Position numbers and translations under genes: made by a program
Notes under the pieces: generated by a model
Seen by the model: only the letters and a program-made list of their open reading frames with translations
Told to the model about the DNA's origin: nothing
The model's database searches: none
In this document: piece after piece, positions 17,491 through 25,871 of the stretch
Position numbering within the stretch: the stretch's first letter is position 1
How the letters are laid out: every line of letters begins with the position of its first letter
Assembly (NCBI RefSeq): GCF_900626075.1
Contig: NZ_UYZY01000001.1
Span: 744,001 to 808,000 of the forward strand
DNA: 64,000 nt
Direction of reading: 5' to 3'
Source: Clostridium transplantifaecale
Lineage (GTDB): Bacteria; Bacillota; Clostridia; Lachnospirales; Lachnospiraceae

Positions 17491-17826
17491 TTAATAAAGC
17501 CAGATCCGAAACTGGAGGAGTACCGTCACAATCACCGCCATGACGCACAGTGTATTGACCGCATAGCGAAGTGTCCGGAATCCCCACATTCTCTGCACCC
17601 TGGCATAGGATTCCTGGATTCTGCGTTCAAGGGCTCCTGCAATGTCAAAGGTTCCGTCTCCTTTATCGAGCTGCTTCAAGCCGACATCCACCATAAAGTA
17701 GATCTCAAGCTCTTCCTGGCAGTTCCTGCAGGATTCAATATGCGCTAAAAACTCTTCCATCTCGTCGCCGGTCAGCTTATCATTAATATACGGCGTCACC
17801 AGATGCTCCGCTTCCTGACAAGTCAC
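17491..17826 (-). CDS. Zinc-finger (anti-sigma-type) membrane protein
   Basis: 111 residues starting at a GTG codon 7 bases after GGAGGTGAG. The N-terminal half has the zf-HC2 pattern H-x3-C-x2-C (HIESCRNCQEEL) preceded by a Cys in MTCQEAEHLV. A single C-terminal membrane segment ends the protein (YAVNTLCVMAVIVTVLLQF). The layout matches short anti-sigma factors, but no sigma-factor gene is adjacent and no extracellular sensor domain is present. It could bind an unlinked sigma factor or another cytoplasmic partner. Confidence 0.8.
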   Translation of the reverse strand: MTCQEAEHLVTPYINDKLTGDEMEEFLAHIESCRNCQEELEIYFMVDVGLKQLDKGDGTFDIAGALERRIQESYARVQRMWGFRTLRYAVNTLCVMAVIVTVLLQFRIWLY

Positions 17827-17945
17827 TGCCTCACCTCCATTTTAACGGCAGAGCATAATCCTTTCAAGGCCTGCTCTGCCCATTTTCGTATATCATACAA
17901 TATTATACCCGATTTTTCAAGGGATTGAACAGGAATATGCGGTGT

Positions 17946-18923
17946 TTATGCGCCCATTAACTGACGGAACAGCCCGGAATATTCCGTTTTGTGGTTCTCC
18001 ACAAACTCGATGGCTTTGGAAGGATGCTTGCTTCCCTGCCCGGTCAGAAGGTAGGGAATGTCATATCCCCAGAGCACTCCGGCCTGTTTCAGGGGCAGGA
18101 CCTGTTCTTCTATAAATTCAATAATCGGCAGTTCATCGTACCGCTCCATTGTCCTCATATATCCCAGGAGCTGTTCCGTTGAGCAGTTCCCCGCGCCTCT
18201 TCCCATCCCGTTCACCGTCACATCCAGAAGGGACGCTCCGTTTCTCATCGCCTCGATGGTATTAGCAAAGGCAAGCTGCTGGTTGTTGTGCGCATGGATT
18301 CCGACTCTGCGGACCGCATCTTCTGCTCCGCCGTCTTCTCTTCCATTGTCGCGCTTTCCGGCCCTTTCAATATAGCGTCTTGTCAGTCTGCCAATCTCTT
18401 CCGGGTAAAAGGAGCCGTAGCTGTCCACCAGATAAACGGCGTCGGCCCTGCTGCCCCTCACTCGCTCAAGGGCCTCCTCTATCTCCGCCTCGGTGTTATT
18501 CGATACTGCCATAATATTAATTGCCGTCTCATAACCGCAGTCCCGGCAGTATTCCTCCATATTGAGCGCCTCATCCATTTTATCCGCATAGGTGGCAATC
18601 CGTATCATATCGATTACACTGTCCTCCTTTTTCAGGATGTCTTTCCTGTAATCGGTTCTTCCCACATCGGCCATAACGGAAATCTTCATGGAAGTTTTAT
18701 TATCCCCGGCGATGGCCCTGATATCCTCTTCACGGCAGAATTTCCATTTGCCGAATTCCCTTCGGTCAAACAGCGCTTCAGAAGCTTTGTATCCGAATTC
18801 CATATAGTCGATACCGGCCAGCAGATTCGCCCGGTACAGTCCGCGTACAAAGTCGTCCGTAAAATAAAAACGGTTAACCAGTCCTCCATCTCTTAATGTG
18901 CAATCCAAAATTTTCTGCTCCAT
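17946..18923 (-). CDS. HMGL-like (DRE-TIM) aldolase-domain protein
   Basis: 325 residues. The TIM-barrel lyase signature LDCTLRDGG sits at residues 6-14, with metal ligands in HAHNNQQ and VNGMGRGAGN. This superfamily holds homocitrate and isopropylmalate synthases, HMG-CoA lyase and 4-hydroxy-2-oxovalerate aldolase. This branch matches the aldolase-type catalytic domain but has no partner dehydrogenase nearby, so the substrate is unknown. An unusual charged insert (KRDNGREDGGAEDAV) lies near residue 195. SD GGAGACG. The region upstream contains a copy of a dispersed hairpin repeat. Confidence 0.82.
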   Translation of the reverse strand: MEQKILDCTLRDGGLVNRFYFTDDFVRGLYRANLLAGIDYMEFGYKASEALFDRREFGKWKFCREEDIRAIAGDNKTSMKISVMADVGRTDYRKDILKKEDSVIDMIRIATYADKMDEALNMEEYCRDCGYETAINIMAVSNNTEAEIEEALERVRGSRADAVYLVDSYGSFYPEEIGRLTRRYIERAGKRDNGREDGGAEDAVRRVGIHAHNNQQLAFANTIEAMRNGASLLDVTVNGMGRGAGNCSTEQLLGYMRTMERYDELPIIEFIEEQVLPLKQAGVLWGYDIPYLLTGQGSKHPSKAIEFVENHKTEYSGLFRQLMGA

Positions 18924-18941
18924 GATTCGTCTCCTTTCTGT

Positions 18942-19033
18942 CCGTCTTTTGCGGCATATTACATCTTCGCGCGAGTGCGCTTCCTGCCCGGAGGGCTTTT
19001 TATATCATAGGAAAATGTGCCTGATGATATAAA
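18942..19033 (-). repeat. Dispersed hairpin repeat, copy 1
   Basis: Inverted arms TTTATATCAT (18999-19008) and ATGATATAAA (19024-19033), then, reading the minus strand, AAGCCCTCCGGGCAGGA and a CGCACTCGCGCG block. The same ordered motifs recur at 29411-29545 and, more diverged, at 61130-61275. Confidence 0.6.
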
Positions 19034-19066
19034 AAAAGCCGATCCCTGCACATGCAGACATCGGCT
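19031..19066 (-). terminator. Terminator of the 36-codon gene
   Basis: Minus-strand stem AGCCGAT/ATCGGCT extended by CTGCA/TGCAG, then seven T. It lies about 40 bp past the stop of the small ORF. The repeat at 18942-19033 begins in its T run. Confidence 0.8.
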
Positions 19067-19107
19067 CATCATTTTCTGTTCAGTGTGTGGCTACTGATCG
19101 CTTCTGA

Positions 19108-19218
19108 CTATACTCGAATGCTCATGCACAGCAAAAAAACCGGTACAAAATAAAAGTACCAGTAGCCATAAAATGTATATCCTGTTGAATTTACACATGT
19201 AAGGCGGTCTGCTGTCAT
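19108..19218 (-). CDS. 36-residue aromatic membrane peptide
   Basis: ATG at 19218 with AGGAG exactly 8 bases upstream, stop at 19108. The peptide has a polar start (MTADRLTCVNSTG) and a very hydrophobic aromatic stretch (YTFYGYWYFYFVPVFLLC), then a short basic end, like a single-span membrane peptide. It has its own perfect promoter and a terminator. A second hairpin with seven U (19133-19163) lies inside the coding region, and TGGCTACTG within the gene can pair with CAGTAGCCA past the stop. Type I toxins share this build, but no antisense RNA promoter is evident. A regulatory RNA is an alternative. Confidence 0.6.
   Translation of the reverse strand: MTADRLTCVNSTGYTFYGYWYFYFVPVFLLCMSIRV
19133..19163 (-). 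terminator. Intragenic terminator-like hairpin
   Basis: Minus-strand ACTGGTAC/GTACCGGT (one G-U pair) with a 9-base loop and then TTTTTTT, inside the 36-codon gene. It may cause early termination or simply reflect RNA structure. Confidence 0.5.
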
Positions 19219-19248
19219 AATGAACACTCCTGTCAAATAGTTAGTTGC

Positions 19249-19277
19249 ATTATAGTGTATCGAATTTCATTTGTCAA
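19249..19277 (-). promoter_or_regulatory. Perfect consensus sigma-A promoter
   Basis: Minus-strand TTGACA (19272-19277), exactly 17 bp, TATAAT (19249-19254). Both hexamers match consensus fully. The transcript would start near 19242, giving a leader of about 24 nt into the 36-codon gene. Confidence 0.88.
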
Positions 19278-19297
19278 CGTAAAAAGGTAAAAGAAAA

Positions 19298-19327
19298 CCC
19301 CGGAACCTTATAAAAAAGATTCCGGGG
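19298..19327 (-). terminator. Terminator of tRNA-Leu
   Basis: Minus-strand stem CCCCGGAATC/GGTTCCGGGG with a 10-base loop, then TTTTCTTTT, 17 bp past the tRNA 3' end. Confidence 0.8.
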
Positions 19328-19344
19328 CTGCCCCTGCCAAGGAG

Positions 19345-19427
19345 TGCCGGCCACGGGACTTGAACCCGTACGGTGTTGCCACCAATGGATTTTGAGTCCA
19401 CCTCGTCTGCCATTCCGACAGGCCGGC
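19345..19427 (-). tRNA. tRNA-Leu (CAA)
   Basis: 83 nt with a 7-bp acceptor stem (GCCGGCC/GGCCGGC), discriminator A, anticodon loop CTCAAAA giving anticodon CAA, a long class II variable arm (TGGTGGCAACACCG) and T loop GGTTCAAGTCC. The 3' CCA is not encoded. Decodes UUG. Confidence 0.95.
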
Positions 19428-19519
19428 TACGCTGTCAGCGAATATTATATTACCAAAATTGTGAGAAAAATGCAACTACTTTTTATCCGCTTTCAGCTTT
19501 TTCTTTCCCCTATAGGCAA

Positions 19520-20215
19520 TTACATTTCCGGCTGTCCTTTGATCTTTACTTTTCTCTTATGCAGGCCGTAGGAATAAAACGCCGAGAGAATGATAACGCC
19601 TATCATGATAAAGCTCTGGTTTGCACTGAAAAAGCTTCTGCCCAAAAGGAAAATTGCGGCGATGGATGCGGCGACAGGCACCAGGCTCTCCCTTGGAAAC
19701 TTCTTGAAATACGGGAACAACAGGGCTCCAAACAGAGCCGGTATCATATTCTGGAATGCGGGCTGCAAAAATGGATTGTTGTAGACCGGTTCAAACACCG
19801 GCGCCAGGAACAGCATTCCAAGCAGCACGATCACCGTGGTGACAATCGTGGAAAATGCCACCGCAATAATCGAAATGACATCGCCTTTCTCGGAGCCCGG
19901 CGTACACCCGGCAATCTCCATTGCATTCATGGCTGCCGGAATTTTCATATTGCTGACATTTCCCGTAACGCAGGCCATATAGAGTGCGCCGCTTCCAATT
20001 ACGGGTGCGAAGGAAAGATTTTCACACACTCCCGCAATTGTGAACGTGATGAGAATCGGGACCGCATTCTGGAGGATCACCCCCAGGTTCACCGGTATCC
20101 GGTTCACGGCTGCCAAACCCGCCGGAACCGCCAAAAAGAACAGCAATGCTACAATTACCGTCATCCTGCCCAGAAAATGAACGCGTGTATAAAAACTCTG
20201 ATTTTTTAAATTCAT
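19520..20215 (-). CDS. Integral membrane protein, partner of a DUF5058-type protein
   Basis: 231 residues with about six hydrophobic segments (MTVIVALLFFLAVPAGLA, ISIIAVAFSTIVTTVIVLLG and others). I cannot assign an activity. Relatives next to DUF5058 genes are sometimes labelled mechanosensitive channels, without support visible here. Both membrane genes lie downstream of an AbgB-like amidohydrolase, 30 bp apart, so together they may form a two-subunit carrier for the amide substrate or its product. SD GGAGG. Confidence 0.7.
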   Translation of the reverse strand: MNLKNQSFYTRVHFLGRMTVIVALLFFLAVPAGLAAVNRIPVNLGVILQNAVPILITFTIAGVCENLSFAPVIGSGALYMACVTGNVSNMKIPAAMNAMEIAGCTPGSEKGDVISIIAVAFSTIVTTVIVLLGMLFLAPVFEPVYNNPFLQPAFQNMIPALFGALLFPYFKKFPRESLVPVAASIAAIFLLGRSFFSANQSFIMIGVIILSAFYSYGLHKRKVKIKGQPEM

Positions 20216-20245
20216 TCTGCTACCTCCTCCTGTTTATTCCTTTTG

Positions 20246-20959
20246 TCACAGTACTGCATTAATCAGGCAGGCCGCCAGCATACCCGCAATCATACTGGCG
20301 GGAAATGCAAACTCCTTCAGTCCCGGAACCTTATCCGCCGCCTTCCCCACCGCCAGGGCGCAGGCACCTGCAATGAAGAAAGAGCCAAGACCCGAAATAT
20401 TCGTAAAATTCGTCATATGGGGAGCCGCCATCGTGCTGTACATGCCAAGGAACATTGCCGTTGTGATGACCGGCACGACCGCCGCATTCTTTGATTTCAG
20501 GGATGCCACTTTTCTGTCGTACATTTTCAGGAAAATCACGTTGAACAGATTTCCTCCCAGAATTCCGATGCTGACTACAAACACAATACCGATAAACACT
20601 TCTGCCGGAATATTGGGAACCGACATGGATTCAAGCCCGAATGCCTCCGCGGCCATATTGGCAACCATCGTCTCGTAGGCGGCGGAACCGACCACACTCA
20701 GGCGCAGCCAGGGGAAAAAGCGTCCCAGGAAAGGCACCAGGAGCAGATAGCTGATTAATATCGGCAGAGACGGGATAACCGAAAACAGGGAACTGCTTTT
20801 AGCCGCCGTCTTAAGCTCCGCCATATCCATGTCCAGTTCCTTTGCCCTTCTCACTGCGGCCAGAGAAAACAGCACCGGCTGTATTAAAACCACCAGTATT
20901 GTAAGTCCGCAAAGTGCCGCCATTGCCGTACTGTTCGCAATCGATAAATGTTCTGACAT
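20246..20959 (-). CDS. DUF5058-like membrane protein
   Basis: 237 residues, about six or seven membrane segments (GLTILVVLIQPVLFSL, IFIGIVFVVSIGILGG-like, ASMIAGMLAACLINAVL). It resembles the DUF5058 family of clostridial membrane proteins of unknown function. It begins 13 bp after the amidohydrolase gene with SD AAGGGGG and precedes the other membrane gene, so the three are one operon, probably controlled by the divergent LysR-type regulator. Confidence 0.72.
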   Translation of the reverse strand: MSEHLSIANSTAMAALCGLTILVVLIQPVLFSLAAVRRAKELDMDMAELKTAAKSSSLFSVIPSLPILISYLLLVPFLGRFFPWLRLSVVGSAAYETMVANMAAEAFGLESMSVPNIPAEVFIGIVFVVSIGILGGNLFNVIFLKMYDRKVASLKSKNAAVVPVITTAMFLGMYSTMAAPHMTNFTNISGLGSFFIAGACALAVGKAADKVPGLKEFAFPASMIAGMLAACLINAVL

Positions 20960-20972
20960 ACTATGTACCCCC

Positions 20973-22412
20973 TTACCCTTCCAAATGCGGCTTTACGTCC
21001 GCAGAAATGGGACAGATATAGATTCCTCCTGTCTCCTGTTTCCAGTCCTCAACCATCTTCTCCCTGATTTCCTCATCCTGCATGACGCGCACAACCGCCA
21101 GAGCCAGAGCCTCTCCCGCCGCCAGAACGGCCTTGTGTGCAGCGGAGGTATTCCCCTGGGCCGTAGCCTGCCAGGTATGCATGGCCGTCCCAAGCGCCAT
21201 TGTAGCGTAAGAGCACTGGGCCGTCGGCACTACGTGGCTGACGTCCCCCACATCGGTGGAACCCGGTAACACGGGCATGTTCCATTTAAGCTCTGCAATC
21301 CCGGTATCCAGGGGATGTGCGGCAATTTCTTCCGGCTTTCTTCCAAACTCCCCCGCCAGGGCCGCCGCCCTCGCCTGCAGGCTCTCCTGTCCAAACGCTT
21401 GACTGAAGAATCCGGCTGCCGCCGCATAGTCCCCGTCGTCAAAGGCCGGGGCGCCTATATCCTTCATCGCCTCGTAGAGAACCTGTGTCAGTGTACGGTT
21501 AGGGACAAAGTCGGACAGGCCGGAATAGATTTCAAAACTGCTTTCCGTTCCCGTCATCAGCGCCGCCCCCTTTGCAATATCCTTCACCCGTTCAAATATC
21601 TCCAGAACCTGCTCCGTCTTAGGCGCACGGATGAAATAATGCAGGCGGCTGCTTCCCTGCACCACATTCGGGGCAATGCCGCCGACGTCCGTGTAGGCGT
21701 AATGGATTCTTGCCTCCTGTATCACATGCTCCCTCAGATAATTTACACCCACATTCATCAGCTCCGCCGCGTCTAATGCGGATCTTCCCAGATGGGGAGC
21801 CGCAGCCGCATGCGATGTAATTCCCTTAAAGTCAAAATAGACACTGACATTTGCCAGTGAACTGAAGCTGGAAACGTAATTCCGGTCCGCAGGGTGCCAG
21901 GTAAAAGCAGCATCCAGCCCGTCAAATATGCCGTCCCTTGCCATCAGCGTTTTGGCATTTCCCTTTTCCTCACTCGGACATCCGTAAAGAATCACGGTTC
22001 CCTTTTCCCGGTTCTTTTCCAGATACTCTTTTACCGCCACAGCCGCCGCATAGGCTCCGGCTCCGAGAAGGTTGTGGCCGCATCCATGGCCGTCCGGGTT
22101 TCCCTCCCTTTTCCTGCACTCCGTAACTCCGCCTTCCTGGCTCAGTCCCGGCAGCGCATCATATTCCGCCAGCAGTCCGATCACGGGCTTTCCCGTCCCG
22201 AAGCCGGCCGTAAAGGCGGTTGGTATCCCCGCAATCCCACTCTCCACTGTAAATCCGTCCGCCTTAAGCATCTCCGTAAACAGAGCCGCCGATTGAAATT
22301 CCTGAAACCCCGTCTCGGCAAAATCAAAAATGCTGTCACTGAGCTTTACGATCTCATCTTCATGGCGCTCCACAGCCGCTCTGATCCATTCCAAATCCGA
22401 TAATTTCTCCAT
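20973..22412 (-). CDS. M20 amidohydrolase, AbgB-like
   Basis: A 479-residue metal-dependent amidohydrolase close to AbgB (p-aminobenzoyl-glutamate hydrolase subunit B). The zinc-binding motif GHGCGHNLLGAGAYAAA is diagnostic, with acidic catalytic residues in PSEEKGNAKT and a lid domain with HAAAAPHLGRSALDA. No AbgA-type partner is present. The start at 22412 follows GGAGGGG by 4 bases; the frame opens slightly earlier at 22424. It probably cleaves an aminoacyl or peptidyl amide imported by the two membrane proteins downstream. Product identity is unknown. Confidence 0.88.
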   Translation of the reverse strand: MEKLSDLEWIRAAVERHEDEIVKLSDSIFDFAETGFQEFQSAALFTEMLKADGFTVESGIAGIPTAFTAGFGTGKPVIGLLAEYDALPGLSQEGGVTECRKREGNPDGHGCGHNLLGAGAYAAAVAVKEYLEKNREKGTVILYGCPSEEKGNAKTLMARDGIFDGLDAAFTWHPADRNYVSSFSSLANVSVYFDFKGITSHAAAAPHLGRSALDAAELMNVGVNYLREHVIQEARIHYAYTDVGGIAPNVVQGSSRLHYFIRAPKTEQVLEIFERVKDIAKGAALMTGTESSFEIYSGLSDFVPNRTLTQVLYEAMKDIGAPAFDDGDYAAAAGFFSQAFGQESLQARAAALAGEFGRKPEEIAAHPLDTGIAELKWNMPVLPGSTDVGDVSHVVPTAQCSYATMALGTAMHTWQATAQGNTSAAHKAVLAAGEALALAVVRVMQDEEIREKMVEDWKQETGGIYICPISADVKPHLEG

Positions 22413-22598
22413 TTTCCCCTCCATTAGTCCATAAGTAAATTGATATAGATATGCCCTTTTTAATTTGACACTTCTATAAATTCTCTGTATACTTGTTATA
22501 TCATTTTATTAATATCGTGACAAATATCTATCTACTATGCAAGCATAACTATTTGGTTATGGATTTTGATAACCGGAGTCTAAAAACAGGAGGAATGT

Positions 22599-23558
22599 AT
22601 GAACATACAATATCTGAAATACCTTGTCGCCATCGAACGGCACGGCTCCATCACAAAAGCAGCGGAGGCCCTGTTTGTCTCGCAGCCTTATCTGAGCAAG
22701 GTGGTGAAAGAAACGGAAGATGAATACCACATTTCCATTTTCACGAGAGGAAAGAACGGAATAAACCTGACGGATAACGGGCGTGTTTTTATCGACACGG
22801 CCGCCCAGCTTTTAGAGAATGTAGAACAGTTTAACCACATGTTTAAATCCGATTTTGCGGATGTGAACCGTCTGCGCATCTCCTGTGTCTCATCCTCCTA
22901 TCCGATGGACGCGTATCTGCAGCTTTTAAACCGCTACCCGCAGGACCGGCTCCGTTTCCATTACCGCGAGACAACGAACAACCAGGTGATTGACGACGTT
23001 TACACAAATGCGGCGGACGCAGGCGTCATCATCGGTACGGAGGACAACTGGAAAATGCTTGAAAACCTTCTCAGAATCCGGCATATTGCCCTTCACAAGA
23101 TTCTGGACATGGAGACGCATCTGATTGTCAGGGAGGGCCATCCTCTCACGAAAAAAAGCGGTTCGATTACCCTGGAGGATATCTACCGCTACAATTTTGT
23201 CCTGTATGCCCAGCAAAACCAACTGGGAATTAAAAGTATTGAAAACGTGTACAGTGAGGGAGCCCTGGAACATATCGTGGACTGGAGCATTGTGCGTCAA
23301 ATCACTTACGTTTACAGCCGCGCCAGCCTCCACAATGTCCTGACCCAGACCGACGCCCTCGCTCTCGGTTCACAGGAAACACGGGAGCAGAACAGACAAT
23401 TCCATATCGTCTCGATTCCGTTCCCGTTTCCAAAGCACTATCCGGAGCCCAAGCCGCTGAGCTACCTGTGTTATATTCATTTGAAAGATAAGAAGCTCTC
23501 TCCCATTGCAAAAGAATACCTGGATATTCTCACGTCCACCTACAGCGTTAAACGGTGA
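22599..23558 (+). CDS. LysR-type transcriptional regulator
   Basis: 319 residues. The N-terminal winged HTH is MNIQYLKYLVAIERHGSITKAAEALFVSQPYLSKVVKE, followed by a periplasmic-binding-like effector domain (about 90-300). Transcribed divergently from the amidohydrolase operon across a 186-bp gap, the classic arrangement in which a LysR protein activates its neighbour when an effector binds. The SD is AGGAGG. Confidence 0.92.
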   Translation: MNIQYLKYLVAIERHGSITKAAEALFVSQPYLSKVVKETEDEYHISIFTRGKNGINLTDNGRVFIDTAAQLLENVEQFNHMFKSDFADVNRLRISCVSSSYPMDAYLQLLNRYPQDRLRFHYRETTNNQVIDDVYTNAADAGVIIGTEDNWKMLENLLRIRHIALHKILDMETHLIVREGHPLTKKSGSITLEDIYRYNFVLYAQQNQLGIKSIENVYSEGALEHIVDWSIVRQITYVYSRASLHNVLTQTDALALGSQETREQNRQFHIVSIPFPFPKHYPEPKPLSYLCYIHLKDKKLSPIAKEYLDILTSTYSVKR

Positions 23559-23623
23559 AACAACTCGTCCGTCTACCTTAACCTCATCCATCTTACCCGC
23601 AGACGGCCGGTCCCTCATCCCGT

Positions 23624-24802
23624 TTAGTGGTGGAACAGACGGATTCCCGTAAATGCCATCACGATTCCGTATTTATTACATACTTCAATTACATTGTCGT
23701 CGCGCACGGAACCGCCCGGCTGTGCGATATAGTTAACGCCGCTCTTATGGGCGCGCTCGATATTGTCGCCGAACGGGAAGAATGCATCAGAACCTAGAGT
23801 TACGCCGCTCATCTGATCAAGCCAGGCTCTTTTTTCCTCACGTGTGAATACGGGCGGTTTCACCTTAAACGTATTCTGCCACACGCCTTCCGCCAGGACA
23901 TCCATATATTCGTCCCCAATGTACACGTCGATGGCATTGTCCCTGTCGGCCCTTCGGATGCCGTCCACAAACTTAAGGTTCAGCACCTGGGGAGCCTGTC
24001 TTAAGAACCAGTTGTCCGCCTTCTGGCCGGCCAGCCTCGTGCAGTGTACCCTGGACTGCTGTCCCGCGCCCACGCCGATTGCCTGTCCGTCCTTCACGTA
24101 GCAGACGGAATTGGACTGCGTGTATTTGAGGGTAATCAGTGAAACAATCATATCAATTTTAGCTGAATCAGGAAGCTCTTTATTCTCCGTCACAATATTG
24201 GAAAGAAGTTCTCTGTCAATCTTAAGCTCATTTCTTCCCTGCTCGAACGTAATTCCATATACCTGTTTTTTCTCCACTGGCGCCGGAACATAGTCCGGAT
24301 CGATTTGAATCACATTATAATTCCCGTTCTTCTTGGCCTTCAGAATTTCCAGGGCCTCATCCGTATATCCCGGTGCAATGACACCGTCGGAAACCTCGCG
24401 TTTGATCAGGCGGGCCGTGTCTGCGTCACAGACATCGGACAGGGAGACAAAATCCCCAAAGGAGGACATACGATCCGCTCCCCTGGCCCTTGCATAGGCA
24501 CAGGCAATCGGTGACAGCTCTCCCATATCATCCACCCAGTAAATCTTTCTCATGGTCTCATCAAGAGGCAGTCCCACCGCCGCGCCGGCCGGTGATACGT
24601 GTTTAAAGGATGCCGCCGCCGGAAGTCCAGTGGCCTGTCTAAGCTCCTTCACAAGCTGCCATCCGTTGAATGCGTCCAGAAAATTGATATATCCCGGGCG
24701 CCCGCTCAGCACCTGAATCGGCAGTTCACTTCCGTCCTCCACATAGATTCTGGATGGCTTCTGGTTCGGGTTGCAGCCGTATTTTAACTCCAGTTCTTTC
24801 AT
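23624..24802 (-). CDS. AICAR formyltransferase (stand-alone PurH-type transformylase)
   Basis: 392 residues beginning MKELELKYGCNPNQKPSRIY, covering only the formyltransferase part of PurH, without the IMP cyclohydrolase (MGS-fold) domain. SFKHVSPAGAAVG carries the family's K-H catalytic pair. AYARARGADRMSSFGDFVSLS and GAGQQSRVHCTRLAG are other conserved blocks. It formylates AICAR with 10-formyl-THF, and the cyclohydrolase just upstream closes the ring to IMP. SD AGGAGG; 41 bp separate the two genes. Confidence 0.94.
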   Translation of the reverse strand: MKELELKYGCNPNQKPSRIYVEDGSELPIQVLSGRPGYINFLDAFNGWQLVKELRQATGLPAAASFKHVSPAGAAVGLPLDETMRKIYWVDDMGELSPIACAYARARGADRMSSFGDFVSLSDVCDADTARLIKREVSDGVIAPGYTDEALEILKAKKNGNYNVIQIDPDYVPAPVEKKQVYGITFEQGRNELKIDRELLSNIVTENKELPDSAKIDMIVSLITLKYTQSNSVCYVKDGQAIGVGAGQQSRVHCTRLAGQKADNWFLRQAPQVLNLKFVDGIRRADRDNAIDVYIGDEYMDVLAEGVWQNTFKVKPPVFTREEKRAWLDQMSGVTLGSDAFFPFGDNIERAHKSGVNYIAQPGGSVRDDNVIEVCNKYGIVMAFTGIRLFHH

Positions 24803-24843
24803 TAAAACTTCCTCCTTTGTATTAAATGATCTGCAGCGGTGTC

Positions 24844-25557
24844 TTACTGATTCTTATTTATAATCTTCGAGCATGTCTTTCTTGTTTCAATATCAATATA
24901 ACGCACAAAAAGAGAAACCTTGTTGTCCGGATTTAAATTTTCCCACAGAAGATCTGCGAACTCGTCTATATCATCGGGAATGGATATCCTCTTTGGCTCT
25001 CCCTCAAAGCTTGGAAGCGGATTGCCGTCCTGCATATAGGTGTGGATAAAATGGCCCTCTCCCGGTATCGGATTCTGATACGCATAGGTAAAGCGCAGAC
25101 AGGAATCGGGTCTTCCGTTGTCACTCTTTAAAATGGACATGGCATAATTGTAACCGCTGTCCTCGATGTGCATGATGCCCGAGATACGCGGTGTATAGTT
25201 CGGCGCGTCCGGTTCAAAATCACGGCAGCGGAGAGACTGCTCGAATGTGAGCTGGATGTCCATCCCGTCGTAAATCGTGTCGGTCTGATCGCCGTTTGTC
25301 ACAATTGTCTTATTACCCAGCACTCTGACCGGTGCATAAATGATCAGGCTTGGATCGGTGAGTTTGGATGGATCGAATGCCTGTGTACGGATTCCGTCTC
25401 CGTCCTCCACAAAGACACGGTTTCTGCTGTTCTCGCTTCTTCCCATGATAAAATAGGCTGTCACGGCTTTTGTGCCGTCTGCGGATCTGCCGATAATGAT
25501 TCCGCGGCCGGGGTAGGAATTATTCTTCAGTTCCTCTGCAATAGATAACATTTTCAT
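24844..25557 (-). CDS. IMP cyclohydrolase (PurO-type)
   Basis: A 237-residue protein of the IMP_cyclohyd family, unrelated to the PurH cyclohydrolase domain, containing NSYPGRGIIIGRSADG and FIMGRSENSRNR. It closes FAICAR to IMP, the last step of de novo purine synthesis. The start at 25557 follows AGGAGGT by 7 bases; the longer frame from 25686 lacks an SD. It pairs with the transformylase downstream, giving the split clostridial and archaeal-type arrangement. A small hairpin, AAGTACGC/GCGTACTT near 25662-25680, lies in its leader and could attenuate transcription. Confidence 0.9.
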   Translation of the reverse strand: MKMLSIAEELKNNSYPGRGIIIGRSADGTKAVTAYFIMGRSENSRNRVFVEDGDGIRTQAFDPSKLTDPSLIIYAPVRVLGNKTIVTNGDQTDTIYDGMDIQLTFEQSLRCRDFEPDAPNYTPRISGIMHIEDSGYNYAMSILKSDNGRPDSCLRFTYAYQNPIPGEGHFIHTYMQDGNPLPSFEGEPKRISIPDDIDEFADLLWENLNPDNKVSLFVRYIDIETRKTCSKIINKNQ

Positions 25558-25871
25558 AGTATGGACCTCCTGATTGCGCTCTTTTGATATCCTGGATTTT
25601 ATCTCATTCTGCTGCGGCAAGTACCTGTATAGCCTGCACACGGCCCGCCGTCTACAATGAAAAGTACGCTGTGCGTACTTTATCACCGTAATTTAAAAAG
25701 AATAACCTGATTTTATTATATACCATTTTCCTCATTCTTTACCAGTTAGTTTTATTGATTTTTTCTTAGAAGCTGAACTTATAATAGTTTATTGTTTATT
25801 TTATTGTTCTTATAAGAGTTTTCCACTCAATTCCTCTGTCCTTAAAACAGGCTCCAGACACTTACCTATGA

